Assembly: GCA_949296355.1 (NCBI GenBank)
Contig: CASFPS010000008.1
Location: forward strand, 1 to 64,000
DNA from: an uncultured bacterium
GTDB taxonomy: Bacteria; Cyanobacteriota; Vampirovibrionia; Gastranaerophilales; Gastranaerophilaceae
DNA length: 64,000 bases
Direction: 5' to 3'
Numbering within the stretch: position 1 is the first letter of the stretch; each line of letters opens with the position of its first letter. Positions 34,255-42,539 of this stretch are shown one piece after another. A model generated the notes under the pieces. That model saw nothing but the letters and a program-made list of their open reading frames with translations. It did not search any database and was not told the origin of the DNA. Both the position numbers and the translations under genes were made by a program.

Positions 34255-34960
34255 GGATGAGGGATATGCGCTAATTGAGCGACAGCGCGCATTCCTTCCC
34301 CAGTTGGGGAAGGTTAGGATGGGGATTAGTTTTGTCTGAACCCCACCCGCATTTGTAGCTCACTGGCGTTCGCACAACTGCGACCTCCCCAACTTGGGAG
34401 GTAGACGCGGTTATCGGGCGAGGGGAATGCGCTAATTGAATGACACAAGCGCATTCCTTCCACGGATAAATACATCCTGCTTGTAGTATTGCATACCAAA
34501 CCAATATATTTACCCCGGGAAGGTTAGGATGGGGATTAGCTTTGACTAAACCCCACCCGCATTTGTAGCTCGCTAACGCTCGCACAACTGCGACCTCCCC
34601 AACTTGGGAGGTGAACGCGGTTATCGGGCGAGGGGGCAACTTTTTGTTATTTAAACCCCTCACCCGAATTTCTAAGTTTCGCCCCGGCTCAACTTGAAAT
34701 TCTTCCCTGTCTTGGATTTGCTCCACGCTCTCGGAGTTTCGCCTTCGGAGCAAAGCTCCTGCCGGCTCAATCCGTTCGCTATCCGGCGCTGATTGGACAT
34801 CACAAGCGCATTCCTTCCCTGGATAAATACATCCTGCTTGTAGTATTACATACCAAACCAATATATTTACCCGGGGAAGGTTAGGATGGGTACTGATTTT
34901 TTGTATAACCATCACCCTCTCCATCTCTCCCTCATTCAGGGAGAGAGCCGCGGCAGCGCT
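34255..34960. repeat. Composite repeat, inverted partner of 1-640
   Basis: On the minus strand this repeats the module order of 1-640 (the GAGGGAGAG hairpin, GGGGTAAATATATTGG, GGGAGG and GGGGAAGG modules), with an extra copy of the GGGAGG/GGGGAAGG block inside. The minus-strand frame at 34271-34993 stays open through it. The shared arrangement suggests duplication by inversion or transposition. Confidence 0.75.
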
Positions 34961-35077
34961 CTTTAGTCGAAATATATTCAATATATGCAACATTTTAGAA
35001 ATTGATAACGCTTTGTTAAAATTTTGTTACAAAAAAGTGTCAAAAATACGCAATTTTTTCAGAGATAATGTTTTTTA

Positions 35078-35083
35078 TATAAT
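35078..35083 (+). promoter_or_regulatory. TATAAT box abutting the M16 peptidase start
   Basis: TATAAT ends immediately before the first ATG (35084). Transcription from it should begin near 35090, exactly at a second in-frame ATG, so a leaderless mRNA is likely. A -35 box is not evident. Confidence 0.5.
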
Positions 35084-35089
35084 ATGGTT

Positions 35090-37846
35090 ATGAAAGTCGA
35101 CAGTATTCATAGTGTGTTTTTTAAGTCAAAACCGGAAGTCACAAACCCGCAAAAAAAGCAAGAATATCAGCAGGTTAATGAACTTCCTGCAGTTTCGCCT
35201 GACTATAGTATAAAAGTTCCGCAAAAATATAGAAAAATTGCAGAACAAAATCTGGATAACGGGCTTAAGCTCCATTTATACAAACTTGCAAACGGACAGA
35301 GAGTTGCAATTATTCCTATGGAAGGCTCGCCTGCCGTTGTTAAAAACTACGTCAACGTCGGTTCTATGAATGAAACCTCTGACATAAAAGGTATCAGCCA
35401 TTTTCTTGAACACATGGCTTTCAACGGCACAAACGGGGAAAACGGACACATTAAACTTGAAGTCGGCGACTCATTTAAAAAGATTGACGAACTCGGCGGC
35501 TGGGCTAATGCAAGTACAAATTATGCCGTCACAGATTATGTCAACTCCACTCCGCAATTGACACAAAATGATTTAGAAAAGCAGATAAAAATCATTGCTG
35601 CTATGAGCGAGGATTTAAAGCTTTCCCGGGATATGATTGACAAAGAAAAATTCCCGGTTTGTTCAGAAATAAATATGATACTTGATGATCCGCAGACAAT
35701 TGCGCTCGATCAGACTGTCCGCTCTGTTTTCAATATTAAAAATCCGGCAGACGAAATGGTCGGAGGAAGCGTTAAACACATTCAAAATCTTACAAGACAG
35801 GATATTCTTGATTATTACAACAAATATTATACGCCTGATAATATGTGTCTTGTAATCACCGGAGACGTTAACCCCGAAGAAGCGATTCAGCTTGCGGCTA
35901 AAAATTTTAATTCTAAAAAAGTTTCGCAGGGCAAAAAGTTTGATGAAAAGTTAACCCCTCTTGATAAAACCGTAAGGAAAGATTTTATAAGCGACAAAGC
36001 ACGCTCAACAGAAATAATTCTGGGGTTTGCCGGACCTAAAAATACTGATACAAGAGAGCGGATAATTTTTGATCTGGCTAAAACCTATATGCTTTCTTAT
36101 TCTACAGGGCTAAATCAGAACTTAAAGAAGTACAATTCGACTCCTTTTATAGAAAGCGAAAAAATCAGTACGAACCCGAACAGTCCGCGCCTCGTTTATC
36201 TTGCGGCAAACAGTGCGGAAGAAAACAGTGAAAAAGTTTTAAAAACAATATTTGACAGTATAAATAATGTTCAAAAACCTGATAATGAAAGCTTAAACGA
36301 GATTAAGCAAAGAATTTTAAGGGCTAAAGAAAGACGGTTTGAATACTCGTCTGATGTAAATGATATTATAGGAAATGCGCTTTTAAATAACAATCTTGAG
36401 TACATAACAGAGTATGAGACAATTCTCAATTCCATTACTCCGGAGGAAGTGTTGAGTGGTGTAAAGAAATATTTTGACCTGAATAAAGCTGCTATTACTC
36501 TTGTTCACCCGCAAAATGATAATACAATTTCTTTTAAAGGCAAGCGTGAACCTTTAAAATTGAGTAATACAAGCGGATATACACTTGATAACAATTTTAA
36601 TGCCGGACTTTACAGAACAAAAAGCAGTAATATTCAATACAATATTGCGCTTTACCTTGATAAACCTTATAACAAAAAAGCCGGTGTTATTGATGTATTA
36701 AGTGAAATGTATACAATGGGAACCGCTTCAATGCCGGAAGATGAATTTGAAAGGTTTGAAGAGAAAAACAATCTTTCTCTGAGCGCTTCTGTTTCGGCAT
36801 CAAAACTTAAAATCTACTCTGACAGCACTTATGAAAACAGAAATCTGATTTTTGAGAACGCAAAAAAACTCCTGTATGAGCCGGCATTTACAGAAGAAAA
36901 CCTCAAAAAAGCAAAAGAGCGGATTAGAGATTATCTTACACGTGCTCAAGACAGCGCATACAGGCTTTATTTAAACTACGACAGCCAAAACAATCCGTAT
37001 GATTTTTCAGAAAAAGAAATTCTTGAAAACTTAGACAGCATTACCCTTGAGGATGTAAAAGACTGCCATAAATACCTGCTTGAAAACTCAAGAGGAATAA
37101 TTACCGCAAATATTCCGGAAGAGTTTCCGGAAGCGGAACAAGAAGTCTTAAATACGGCAGAAAGTTTACAAAATGTACTTCCAAACAAGAAAGAAACCGT
37201 TAAAATTTACAAAGAAAACACAAAACCTGTTGTTATAACTAAAGCTAATAACCATTCGCAGGCTGATATTATGCAGGTTTATAAGTTCCAATGCGATAAT
37301 TCCGTCAGAGAAAACGCTCTGGCTGAGATTACAAACTCAATCCTCACAAATTCAAGCATCGGGCTCTTTAATACGCTTAGAGAAAAAGACCATCTTGCGT
37401 ATTCGGTTTATTCTTCCGTTGATAAAACCGGCGATTGCGGAGAAATTTCCTGCAATATACTGACAACAACCGACAACAAAGAAATCGGTGAAATTTCTTA
37501 CGATAACGTCAAGAAGTCAATCAACGGGTTCAACAGGCAGATTAATGAATTAAAAAGCGGGAATTTTACGGACCAAGACCTTGAAAACGCCAAGCTATCC
37601 ATGAAAGCCAATCTTCTGAATAATGAAGGAACCGGATCAAAACTCGGCGCTATTAATTCCGGACTAAATTCAAAATATGGAATAACTTATACAAATCAAC
37701 TATTCGATGAAATAGACAAAATTACCAAGCAGGATATAGTTGATTTTGCGGATAAAATATTCAAAAATCCGCCGGTTTATTCGATCGTTGCAAGCAAAGA
37801 TACGCTAGATAACAACAACGAATTTTTCAAAACGCTTGAAGGATAA
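35090..37846 (+). CDS. M16-family zinc metallopeptidase
   Basis: About 918 residues from the ATG at 35090; the in-frame ATG at 35084 lies within 6 bases and cannot be excluded. The inverted zinc motif is HFLEH (H106, E109, H110 counted from 35084), with the distal Glu ligand in CSEINMILDDP about 75 residues later. A second M16 domain pair without zinc residues fills the C-terminal half (about 500-915), as in pitrilysin-like and PqqL-like proteases. There is no signal peptide; the N-terminus (MKVDSIHSVFFKSKPE) has a tag like the FKG motif, and a central SFKGKREP recurs. It probably degrades peptides or small proteins. It is transcribed alone. Confidence 0.88.
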   Translation: MKVDSIHSVFFKSKPEVTNPQKKQEYQQVNELPAVSPDYSIKVPQKYRKIAEQNLDNGLKLHLYKLANGQRVAIIPMEGSPAVVKNYVNVGSMNETSDIKGISHFLEHMAFNGTNGENGHIKLEVGDSFKKIDELGGWANASTNYAVTDYVNSTPQLTQNDLEKQIKIIAAMSEDLKLSRDMIDKEKFPVCSEINMILDDPQTIALDQTVRSVFNIKNPADEMVGGSVKHIQNLTRQDILDYYNKYYTPDNMCLVITGDVNPEEAIQLAAKNFNSKKVSQGKKFDEKLTPLDKTVRKDFISDKARSTEIILGFAGPKNTDTRERIIFDLAKTYMLSYSTGLNQNLKKYNSTPFIESEKISTNPNSPRLVYLAANSAEENSEKVLKTIFDSINNVQKPDNESLNEIKQRILRAKERRFEYSSDVNDIIGNALLNNNLEYITEYETILNSITPEEVLSGVKKYFDLNKAAITLVHPQNDNTISFKGKREPLKLSNTSGYTLDNNFNAGLYRTKSSNIQYNIALYLDKPYNKKAGVIDVLSEMYTMGTASMPEDEFERFEEKNNLSLSASVSASKLKIYSDSTYENRNLIFENAKKLLYEPAFTEENLKKAKERIRDYLTRAQDSAYRLYLNYDSQNNPYDFSEKEILENLDSITLEDVKDCHKYLLENSRGIITANIPEEFPEAEQEVLNTAESLQNVLPNKKETVKIYKENTKPVVITKANNHSQADIMQVYKFQCDNSVRENALAEITNSILTNSSIGLFNTLREKDHLAYSVYSSVDKTGDCGEISCNILTTTDNKEIGEISYDNVKKSINGFNRQINELKSGNFTDQDLENAKLSMKANLLNNEGTGSKLGAINSGLNSKYGITYTNQLFDEIDKITKQDIVDFADKIFKNPPVYSIVASKDTLDNNNEFFKTLEG

Positions 37847-37852
37847 GTTAAT

Positions 37853-37941
37853 GTTGGGTTTCACCCAACCTACAGTAATGTATAAAAATGCGTTAATTAA
37901 ACAGAATATATTTTGACAAAGTAGGTTGGGTGAAACCTAAC
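37853..37941. repeat. 89-bp element with inverted GTTGGGTTTCACCCAAC ends
   Basis: Starts GTTGGGTTTCACCCAACC and ends with the complementary GGTTGGGTGAAACCTAAC. Each end is itself palindromic (TTGGGT..ACCCAA). The AT-rich centre is homologous to that of 39342-39430 in reverse complement. A single end also occurs at about 38044-38061. No gene lies in 37847-38167. Confidence 0.85.
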
Positions 37942-38167
37942 AATTTATTATAATTTACTCATAATTCTATATTGATTAATAAAACAGTACATTGTAATTT
38001 ATAATATATTTCATAATAATAAAATAACGCAATCAATTTATTTGTTGGGTTCCTCCCAACCTAAACTTATATTTATGAAATATCATTATAAGCGCAGTGG
38101 CTCTAGACTAAAATATCCGGCAACACTGCACTTATAATGTTTTTATTCTGTGATTTATACTTATTAT

Positions 38168-39082
38168 CTATTCAGTTTTTCCTGTATTCAAATTAATAAA
38201 TGGTATAGAATTTCCCATCATATACTGTGGTAATTTCCCATCCCATTTCTGAACAGCTTCATATTCAACTAAAGATTTATTCTGACTTAAGGCTTCTGCT
38301 CTTATTGCCATAGATTTTGCTTCTGCCTCGGCTGCAATAATTTTTTGTTTTGCTTCTTCTTCTATTTGAACTGTTTTATTTTTAGCCTTCAAAGCTTCTT
38401 GCTCAGCCGTAACTTTTTCTTCAATAGCTCTTTCAAAAGTGTCAGAATAATTTAAATCTGTTATTTCAAAATTTGTTACTGTAACGTAATTGTTTTGTAG
38501 TTGATTTTGGAGTTTTTCTAAAATATCAGTTGCTGCTTTTTCTCTATTTCCAATTAAATCTTGTGCATTCCATTTTCCAACAACATCTTTAATAGCACCT
38601 AATACTATTGGTGTTATAATTTTATCTTCATAATCTTGCAGGCCGATTTCTTGATAGAGTTTATTTACTTTTTGCGGTTGTAAATTGTAGTTAATAGCAT
38701 AGTCTACTGTTGCTTGTTGTATGTCTTTTGTGTAAACATTTGTTTGCAATTGCATCTTTTTTGTTTTTATATTTGCTGTTTCAATTGATTCTATAAAAGG
38801 CCATTTGAAATGCAAACCTTCTTCATAAACATCCGGTAAAACTTTTCCAAGACGTACTTTTATCCCTCTTTCACCGGGATCAACTATTTTGAATGAACTA
38901 GCACCACCGATTGATAGTAATACTCCTCCTAAGCCTAGGGCAATATATTTACCAATATTCAGATGTTTAGCGGCTGTTTTTGTTTCAAATCCGCCCTGAA
39001 AAGAAATAATGTTATTATGTTTGTTTTGAGATTTTGCAACATTGTTTGTCTGTGGCATAGCTGGATTAAGATTGATTTTCAT
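38168..39082 (-). CDS. Prohibitin-like SPFH/band-7 membrane protein
   Basis: 304 residues. A cytosolic N-terminal extension (about 40 residues, with NNIISFQGG) precedes one membrane span (about 46-62), then the SPFH domain VDPGERGIKVRLGKV..EGLHFKWPF near 65-105. A long Ala/Glu/Lys coiled coil lies near 230-275. The pattern is that of prohibitin and its bacterial homologues, which assemble into rings that partition membrane and chaperone membrane proteins or proteases. An AAAGGAG ribosome site supports the start. It is monocistronic. Confidence 0.9.
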   Translation of the reverse strand: MKINLNPAMPQTNNVAKSQNKHNNIISFQGGFETKTAAKHLNIGKYIALGLGGVLLSIGGASSFKIVDPGERGIKVRLGKVLPDVYEEGLHFKWPFIESIETANIKTKKMQLQTNVYTKDIQQATVDYAINYNLQPQKVNKLYQEIGLQDYEDKIITPIVLGAIKDVVGKWNAQDLIGNREKAATDILEKLQNQLQNNYVTVTNFEITDLNYSDTFERAIEEKVTAEQEALKAKNKTVQIEEEAKQKIIAAEAEAKSMAIRAEALSQNKSLVEYEAVQKWDGKLPQYMMGNSIPFINLNTGKTE

Positions 39083-39200
39083 TTTTTCTCCTTTTTAATA
39101 AAATTATTTACATATCTTACGTTTATAGCAAACCCTGTAAAATTTTATTTTGCTATATAATTTACAAAAATTTACAAATTTAAACTCGGAATTGTTTTCG

Positions 39201-39227
39201 ATGCGGTAAATCTGCAATTTACCGCAT
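39201..39227. repeat. Perfect ATGCGGTAAAT palindrome
   Basis: ATGCGGTAAAT, five bases, then ATTTACCGCAT: 11-bp perfect arms. Similar palindromes occur at 42101-42124 and 57480-57498. It lies in the intergenic stretch 39083-39436, which has no gene. Confidence 0.7.
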
Positions 39228-39341
39228 TCTACGGAACTTTTTATTAAATAGAATATATGCATAATATTGCTTGTTATTCATAAATAATATCAAAATATTA
39301 AAAGGCTGGATTGCTTCGAGCTAATCGTTCTAGACTTGTAA

Positions 39342-39430
39342 GTTGGGTTTCACCCAACCTACTTTATTAAAATAAATTCTGTTTTACTACGAAATTTTTA
39401 TACTTAATTGTAGGTTGGGTGAAACCCAAC
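39342..39430. repeat. 89-bp element with inverted GTTGGGTTTCACCCAAC ends (second copy)
   Basis: Begins GTTGGGTTTCACCCAACC and ends GGTTGGGTGAAACCCAAC. The interior read backwards matches 37853-37941 over most of its length (TATAAAAAT..AACAGAAT..TATTTT..). It lies directly beyond the tyrA stop codon and could act as a transcription barrier. Confidence 0.85.
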
Positions 39431-39436
39431 AAAAAC

Positions 39437-40204
39437 TTAACTCTTTGCATAAAGTTCATTGCGGAAGGCTTTAATTTTTTCCGCTTCATCTCTGTAGTTA
39501 CCGGTAAAAAGTTTATTTACGTTTTCATTAAGGAGCTTAATAACGTCTTTTATGTTTTCTCCGTTCATAACAACCATATCATTTGCCATTTCTGTATTTG
39601 AAAGCGCAAGCCTTGTTGTATCTCTAAAACCTGATGCGGCAAGCTTTTGAGCGAGTTCGTTATCCTCAATATTTTTACAAAGTGCCTGCGCTACAAGCAT
39701 CGGGGCGTGAGAAATCAAAGCTACAGCTCTGTCGTGCTCAAGAGGAGTTGTCATTATAACATTTGCTCCCGTTGATTCAATTACTGTTTTTAATACCCCA
39801 AAATCTTTTAAATCCGTATCTTCTTTTGGAGTAACCGCCCAGACTGCCCCATTAAAAAGTTCCGCAAAAGAATGTTCCCAACCGCTATGCTCCGTTCCTG
39901 CCATCGGATGAGACGGAATGAACTTGTATTTGTATGATTTATGGGATACAAACTCTTTTAAACTGCAAACATCGGTAACTATAGTATTTTCATCCAGATA
40001 ATTTTCCAATTTATCTAAAATATCCAGCGTTTTGTTCATAGGAGTGCAGACAAAAACAACATCGCAGCCTTTGAGTGTCGAATAATCACTGCTTACATTT
40101 TCTTCTTCTAAAGAGCGTGAAACACCAACCACGTCATATTTTTCACGGCACTTTTTAAATATAGAGCCGCCGATCAACCCCAACCCGATAACTCCTATTT
40201 TCAT
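39437..40204 (-). CDS. tyrA: Prephenate/arogenate dehydrogenase
   Basis: NAD(P)-dependent dehydrogenase of tyrosine synthesis. 255 residues. The nucleotide-binding loop is GLGLIGGS (7-14), and the catalytic region is IPSHPMAGTEHSGWEHS, containing the family His. The C-terminal all-helical dimerisation domain follows, with the expected SGFRDTTRLA segment. There is no ACT domain or chorismate mutase fusion. A ribosome site (AAAGGA) precedes it. It lies 34 bases after proA and may be its co-transcribed partner. The substrate (prephenate or arogenate) cannot be set by eye. Confidence 0.93.
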   Translation of the reverse strand: MKIGVIGLGLIGGSIFKKCREKYDVVGVSRSLEEENVSSDYSTLKGCDVVFVCTPMNKTLDILDKLENYLDENTIVTDVCSLKEFVSHKSYKYKFIPSHPMAGTEHSGWEHSFAELFNGAVWAVTPKEDTDLKDFGVLKTVIESTGANVIMTTPLEHDRAVALISHAPMLVAQALCKNIEDNELAQKLAASGFRDTTRLALSNTEMANDMVVMNGENIKDVIKLLNENVNKLFTGNYRDEAEKIKAFRNELYAKS

Positions 40205-40237
40205 AAATCTTTTTATCCTTTTTTGTCTATTTACCCC

Positions 40238-41497
40238 TTACCCTAAATCTTTATGGTGAAAGTGTTTTATGCCTTCTACATAATCTTTTACAATATCGCC
40301 GCTTCCTTCAAGATTGTATTTGTATATAGTAAGTCCGTCTAATCCAACCGGACCTCTGGCGTGAGTCTTGTTGGTAGAAATTCCGACTTCTGCTCCAAAA
40401 CCGTACCTGAAACCATCGGCAAATCTTGTTGATACATTATGGTAAACTCCTGCAGAATCAACCGCATTCATAAAGATTTTTGCATTCTTCTCATCCTCGG
40501 TAATAATAGATTCCGTATGACCGGAGGAGTATGTATTTATATGCTCGATTGCTTCTTCAAGCGAGGAAACGAATTTGTATGCAAGAATCTTGTCAGAATA
40601 CTCTTTATGCCAGCTTTCAGGCTTATCTATAAGTTCTATTCCGGCATCTTCAAGAGCCTTTAATAATTCTTTAGAAGATTCAAAGCCCTTATGTATTAAA
40701 AGCGTTTCTACAGAATTGCAGGCAGACGGATACTGGGTTTTGGCATCTATAATAACTCTTGTCGCTTTTTCTGAATCCGCACTTTCATCAACAAATATAT
40801 GGCAGATTCCGTCAGCGTGTCCGAGAACCGGAATTTTGGTATTTTCTTTAATGAATTTCACAAGACTGTTGCCGCCTCTCGGGATAATTAAATCAATATA
40901 CTTGTCCTGAGAAAGCATATTAGCGACATCATCTCTTGTAAAGACCTGAGTCAAAACATTTTTCGGGAAATTATAAGTGCTATCAAGAGCTTCCTGAATA
41001 ACCCGCATAATTTCTTTATTAGTGTTAATCGACTCTTTTCCGCCTTTTAGAATCACTGCATTAGAAGATTTTATAGCAAGCGCAGAAATTTGTGAAATAA
41101 CATCCGGTCTTGCTTCAAAAATTATCCCTAAAACTCCAATCGGACAGGAAACTTTAGTCAGAACCAGCCCTTCATCCAACTCTCTTTTTAAAAGAACTTT
41201 ACCTACCGGATCTTCAAGATTGGAAATATCAATAATTCCCTGAACCATATCCCGCATTTTGTTTTCGTCCAATTTTAAACGGTTGTATGTGGATTGGCTT
41301 AATTCTCCCGCTTCAACAAGCGGTTTTGCTTCCTCCAAATCCCTTTGATTTGCTTCAAAAATCCTTTCTTTATTGTCTTTCAGATTTTTGGCAATATTTA
41401 ATAAAGCCGTGTTTTTGACTCCTACAGGAAGCACCGCAATTTTTTTTGACGCGGCTTTTGCCTTTTTTGCAAGTTCTATAAATTTATCTTCTTCCAT
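40238..41497 (-). CDS. proA: Glutamate-5-semialdehyde dehydrogenase
   Basis: Second enzyme of proline synthesis; reduces gamma-glutamyl phosphate to glutamate semialdehyde using NADPH. 419 residues, the normal length. The catalytic Cys is in YPSACNSVETLL; other family stretches are ARPDVISQISALAIKSSNAVILKGGKE and the terminal GRGPVGLDGLTIYKY-type sequence (here ARGPVGLDGLTIYKY). The partner proB is not adjacent. The start overlaps the small upstream gene (41484-41705) by 14 bases, so the two are translationally coupled. Confidence 0.97.
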   Translation of the reverse strand: MEEDKFIELAKKAKAASKKIAVLPVGVKNTALLNIAKNLKDNKERIFEANQRDLEEAKPLVEAGELSQSTYNRLKLDENKMRDMVQGIIDISNLEDPVGKVLLKRELDEGLVLTKVSCPIGVLGIIFEARPDVISQISALAIKSSNAVILKGGKESINTNKEIMRVIQEALDSTYNFPKNVLTQVFTRDDVANMLSQDKYIDLIIPRGGNSLVKFIKENTKIPVLGHADGICHIFVDESADSEKATRVIIDAKTQYPSACNSVETLLIHKGFESSKELLKALEDAGIELIDKPESWHKEYSDKILAYKFVSSLEEAIEHINTYSSGHTESIITEDEKNAKIFMNAVDSAGVYHNVSTRFADGFRYGFGAEVGISTNKTHARGPVGLDGLTIYKYNLEGSGDIVKDYVEGIKHFHHKDLG

Positions 41498-41705
41498 TTC
41501 TGTAATCCTCGCATAGCTTGCAATACATCATTCTTCTAAGATTTACCATACGGGAGAATTTCTTTCTCATAAGGTGTTCCTGAAGAGACATTGCCGGTTT
41601 TTCATCCAGAACCGTCGGACGCTTAACAATATATCCGGACAAATTCATAAAAGGGACAGCATCTCTGTAATCCATAAAAGGATTTCTTCTGTATTGTTCG
41701 CTCAT
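41484..41705 (-). CDS. Small basic protein preceding proA, unknown
   Basis: 73 residues: MSEQYRRNPFMDYRDAVPF and onward, basic and Arg/Met-rich, with a single CKLC motif near 63-66 and a tail NGRR. The strong AAGGAGAAGGT ribosome site and 14-base overlap with proA argue that it is expressed. Nothing in the sequence gives a function; the CKLC pair could hold a metal with other cysteines only in a dimer. Confidence 0.7.
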   Translation of the reverse strand: MSEQYRRNPFMDYRDAVPFMNLSGYIVKRPTVLDEKPAMSLQEHLMRKKFSRMVNLRRMMYCKLCEDYRNGRR

Positions 41706-41801
41706 ACCTTCTCCTTATTTGTGATAGTCATTGACTAAATCTTATTCAAAATATTTTGTTGTATCAAGGCTTTGTAAACGAAAATTTACTAAATTTTAAA
41801 C

Positions 41802-41830
41802 TTGAAAAAATTTTATCTTGTTGATATAGT
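41802..41830 (+). promoter_or_regulatory. Sigma-70 promoter of the tRNA-Arg gene
   Basis: TTGAAA (41802-41807) and TATAGT (41825-41830) with a 17-base spacer, about 50 bases upstream of the mature 5' end of the tRNA. Confidence 0.75.
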
Positions 41831-41878
41831 AGACAGGTGGGTAAAGTAAAGTATTATATTTACCCCCAGAAAAAGTAA

Positions 41879-41952
<74 letters not shown>

Positions 41953-41960
41953 TTTTTTAG

Positions 41961-41985
41961 AAAGAGTCGAAAGACTCTTTTTTTA
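41961..41985 (+). terminator. tRNA terminator
   Basis: AAAGAGTC-GAAA-GACTCTTT stem-loop followed by further T, eight bases after the tRNA end. Confidence 0.9.
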
Positions 41986-42100
41986 TTAAGGTATATTTAG
42001 GATGCCGGTGCGGTTGTATTTTAATATCTGATTTGTATATAAACTATAAACTGTTGGTTGGCATACCTGCCCAACCGACAAAGCCACACTACTGGCAGGA

Positions 42101-42124
42101 TGCGGTAAATTTTGATTTACCGCA
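42101..42124. repeat. TGCGGTAAAT palindrome
   Basis: TGCGGTAAAT-TTTG-ATTTACCGCA: 10-bp perfect arms. It is a second member of the family at 39201-39227. Confidence 0.65.
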
Positions 42125-42167
42125 ACAAAAATGCTTCGGAAATCAGTAATGTAGTTATGCAGTATTA

Positions 42168-42404
42168 TTAAGGAGTCCAAATATTTAGATTATCAAATAT
42201 TCTCCAGTCATTTTTCAGATTATAAAAACGACCAGAATACCAGAAGGCACAATCTTCTTTACATTTTACACTAATACGATGAGGTCTTTGATTTTTATAA
42301 TTTGTTACTGTATTTTCTATCCGTTTTGAGAAACTGTTTCCGGGACCTGGTACGACAACTTTAGAGATTAATTCCCCAACATTCGTGAATTTTATAATTA
42401 ATCA
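42168..42404 (-). pseudogene. Gene remnant (77 codons, no start)
   Basis: On the minus strand a frame of 77 codons lies between an upstream TGA (42402-42404) and a TAA (42168-42170). It has protein-like composition, including NQRPHRISVKCKEDCAFWYSG and ending IFDNLNIWTP, but there is no ATG start or ribosome site. It looks like the 3' end of a gene cut by rearrangement. Family not identified; the Trp/Tyr/Asn richness resembles surface-polysaccharide enzymes. Confidence 0.4.
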
Positions 42405-42466
42405 GGATTTAATTTACAAATGCTACTAAAATCACCTGTATAGCATGCCTATAACAAAATATTGTG

Positions 42467-42499
42467 CATAACATTTTAGATAAAATGTTATGTTATAAT
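42467..42499 (+). promoter_or_regulatory. 26-bp perfect palindrome at the promoter of the glycan/PqqD cluster
   Basis: CATAACATTTTA-GA-TAAAATGTTATG (42467-42492) abuts TATAAT at 42494-42499 and would cover the -35 position. A dimeric regulator bound here would control transcription of the 42583-57473 genes. Predicted transcription start is about 42506, giving a leader of about 77 bases. Confidence 0.65.
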
Positions 42500-42539
42500 T
42501 TAAAAGTAATACTGAAAAGAAAAGGGTTTAATATCACAA

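Noticed and set aside
34271-34993. Open frame of 240 codons on the minus strand
   Set aside because: It is the translation of the inverted composite repeat; its similarity to the 107-700 frame follows from shared DNA.
41986-42180. 64-codon minus-strand ORF after the tRNA
   Set aside because: Crosses the tRNA-distal palindrome, has no ribosome site and reads as repeat-like sequence.
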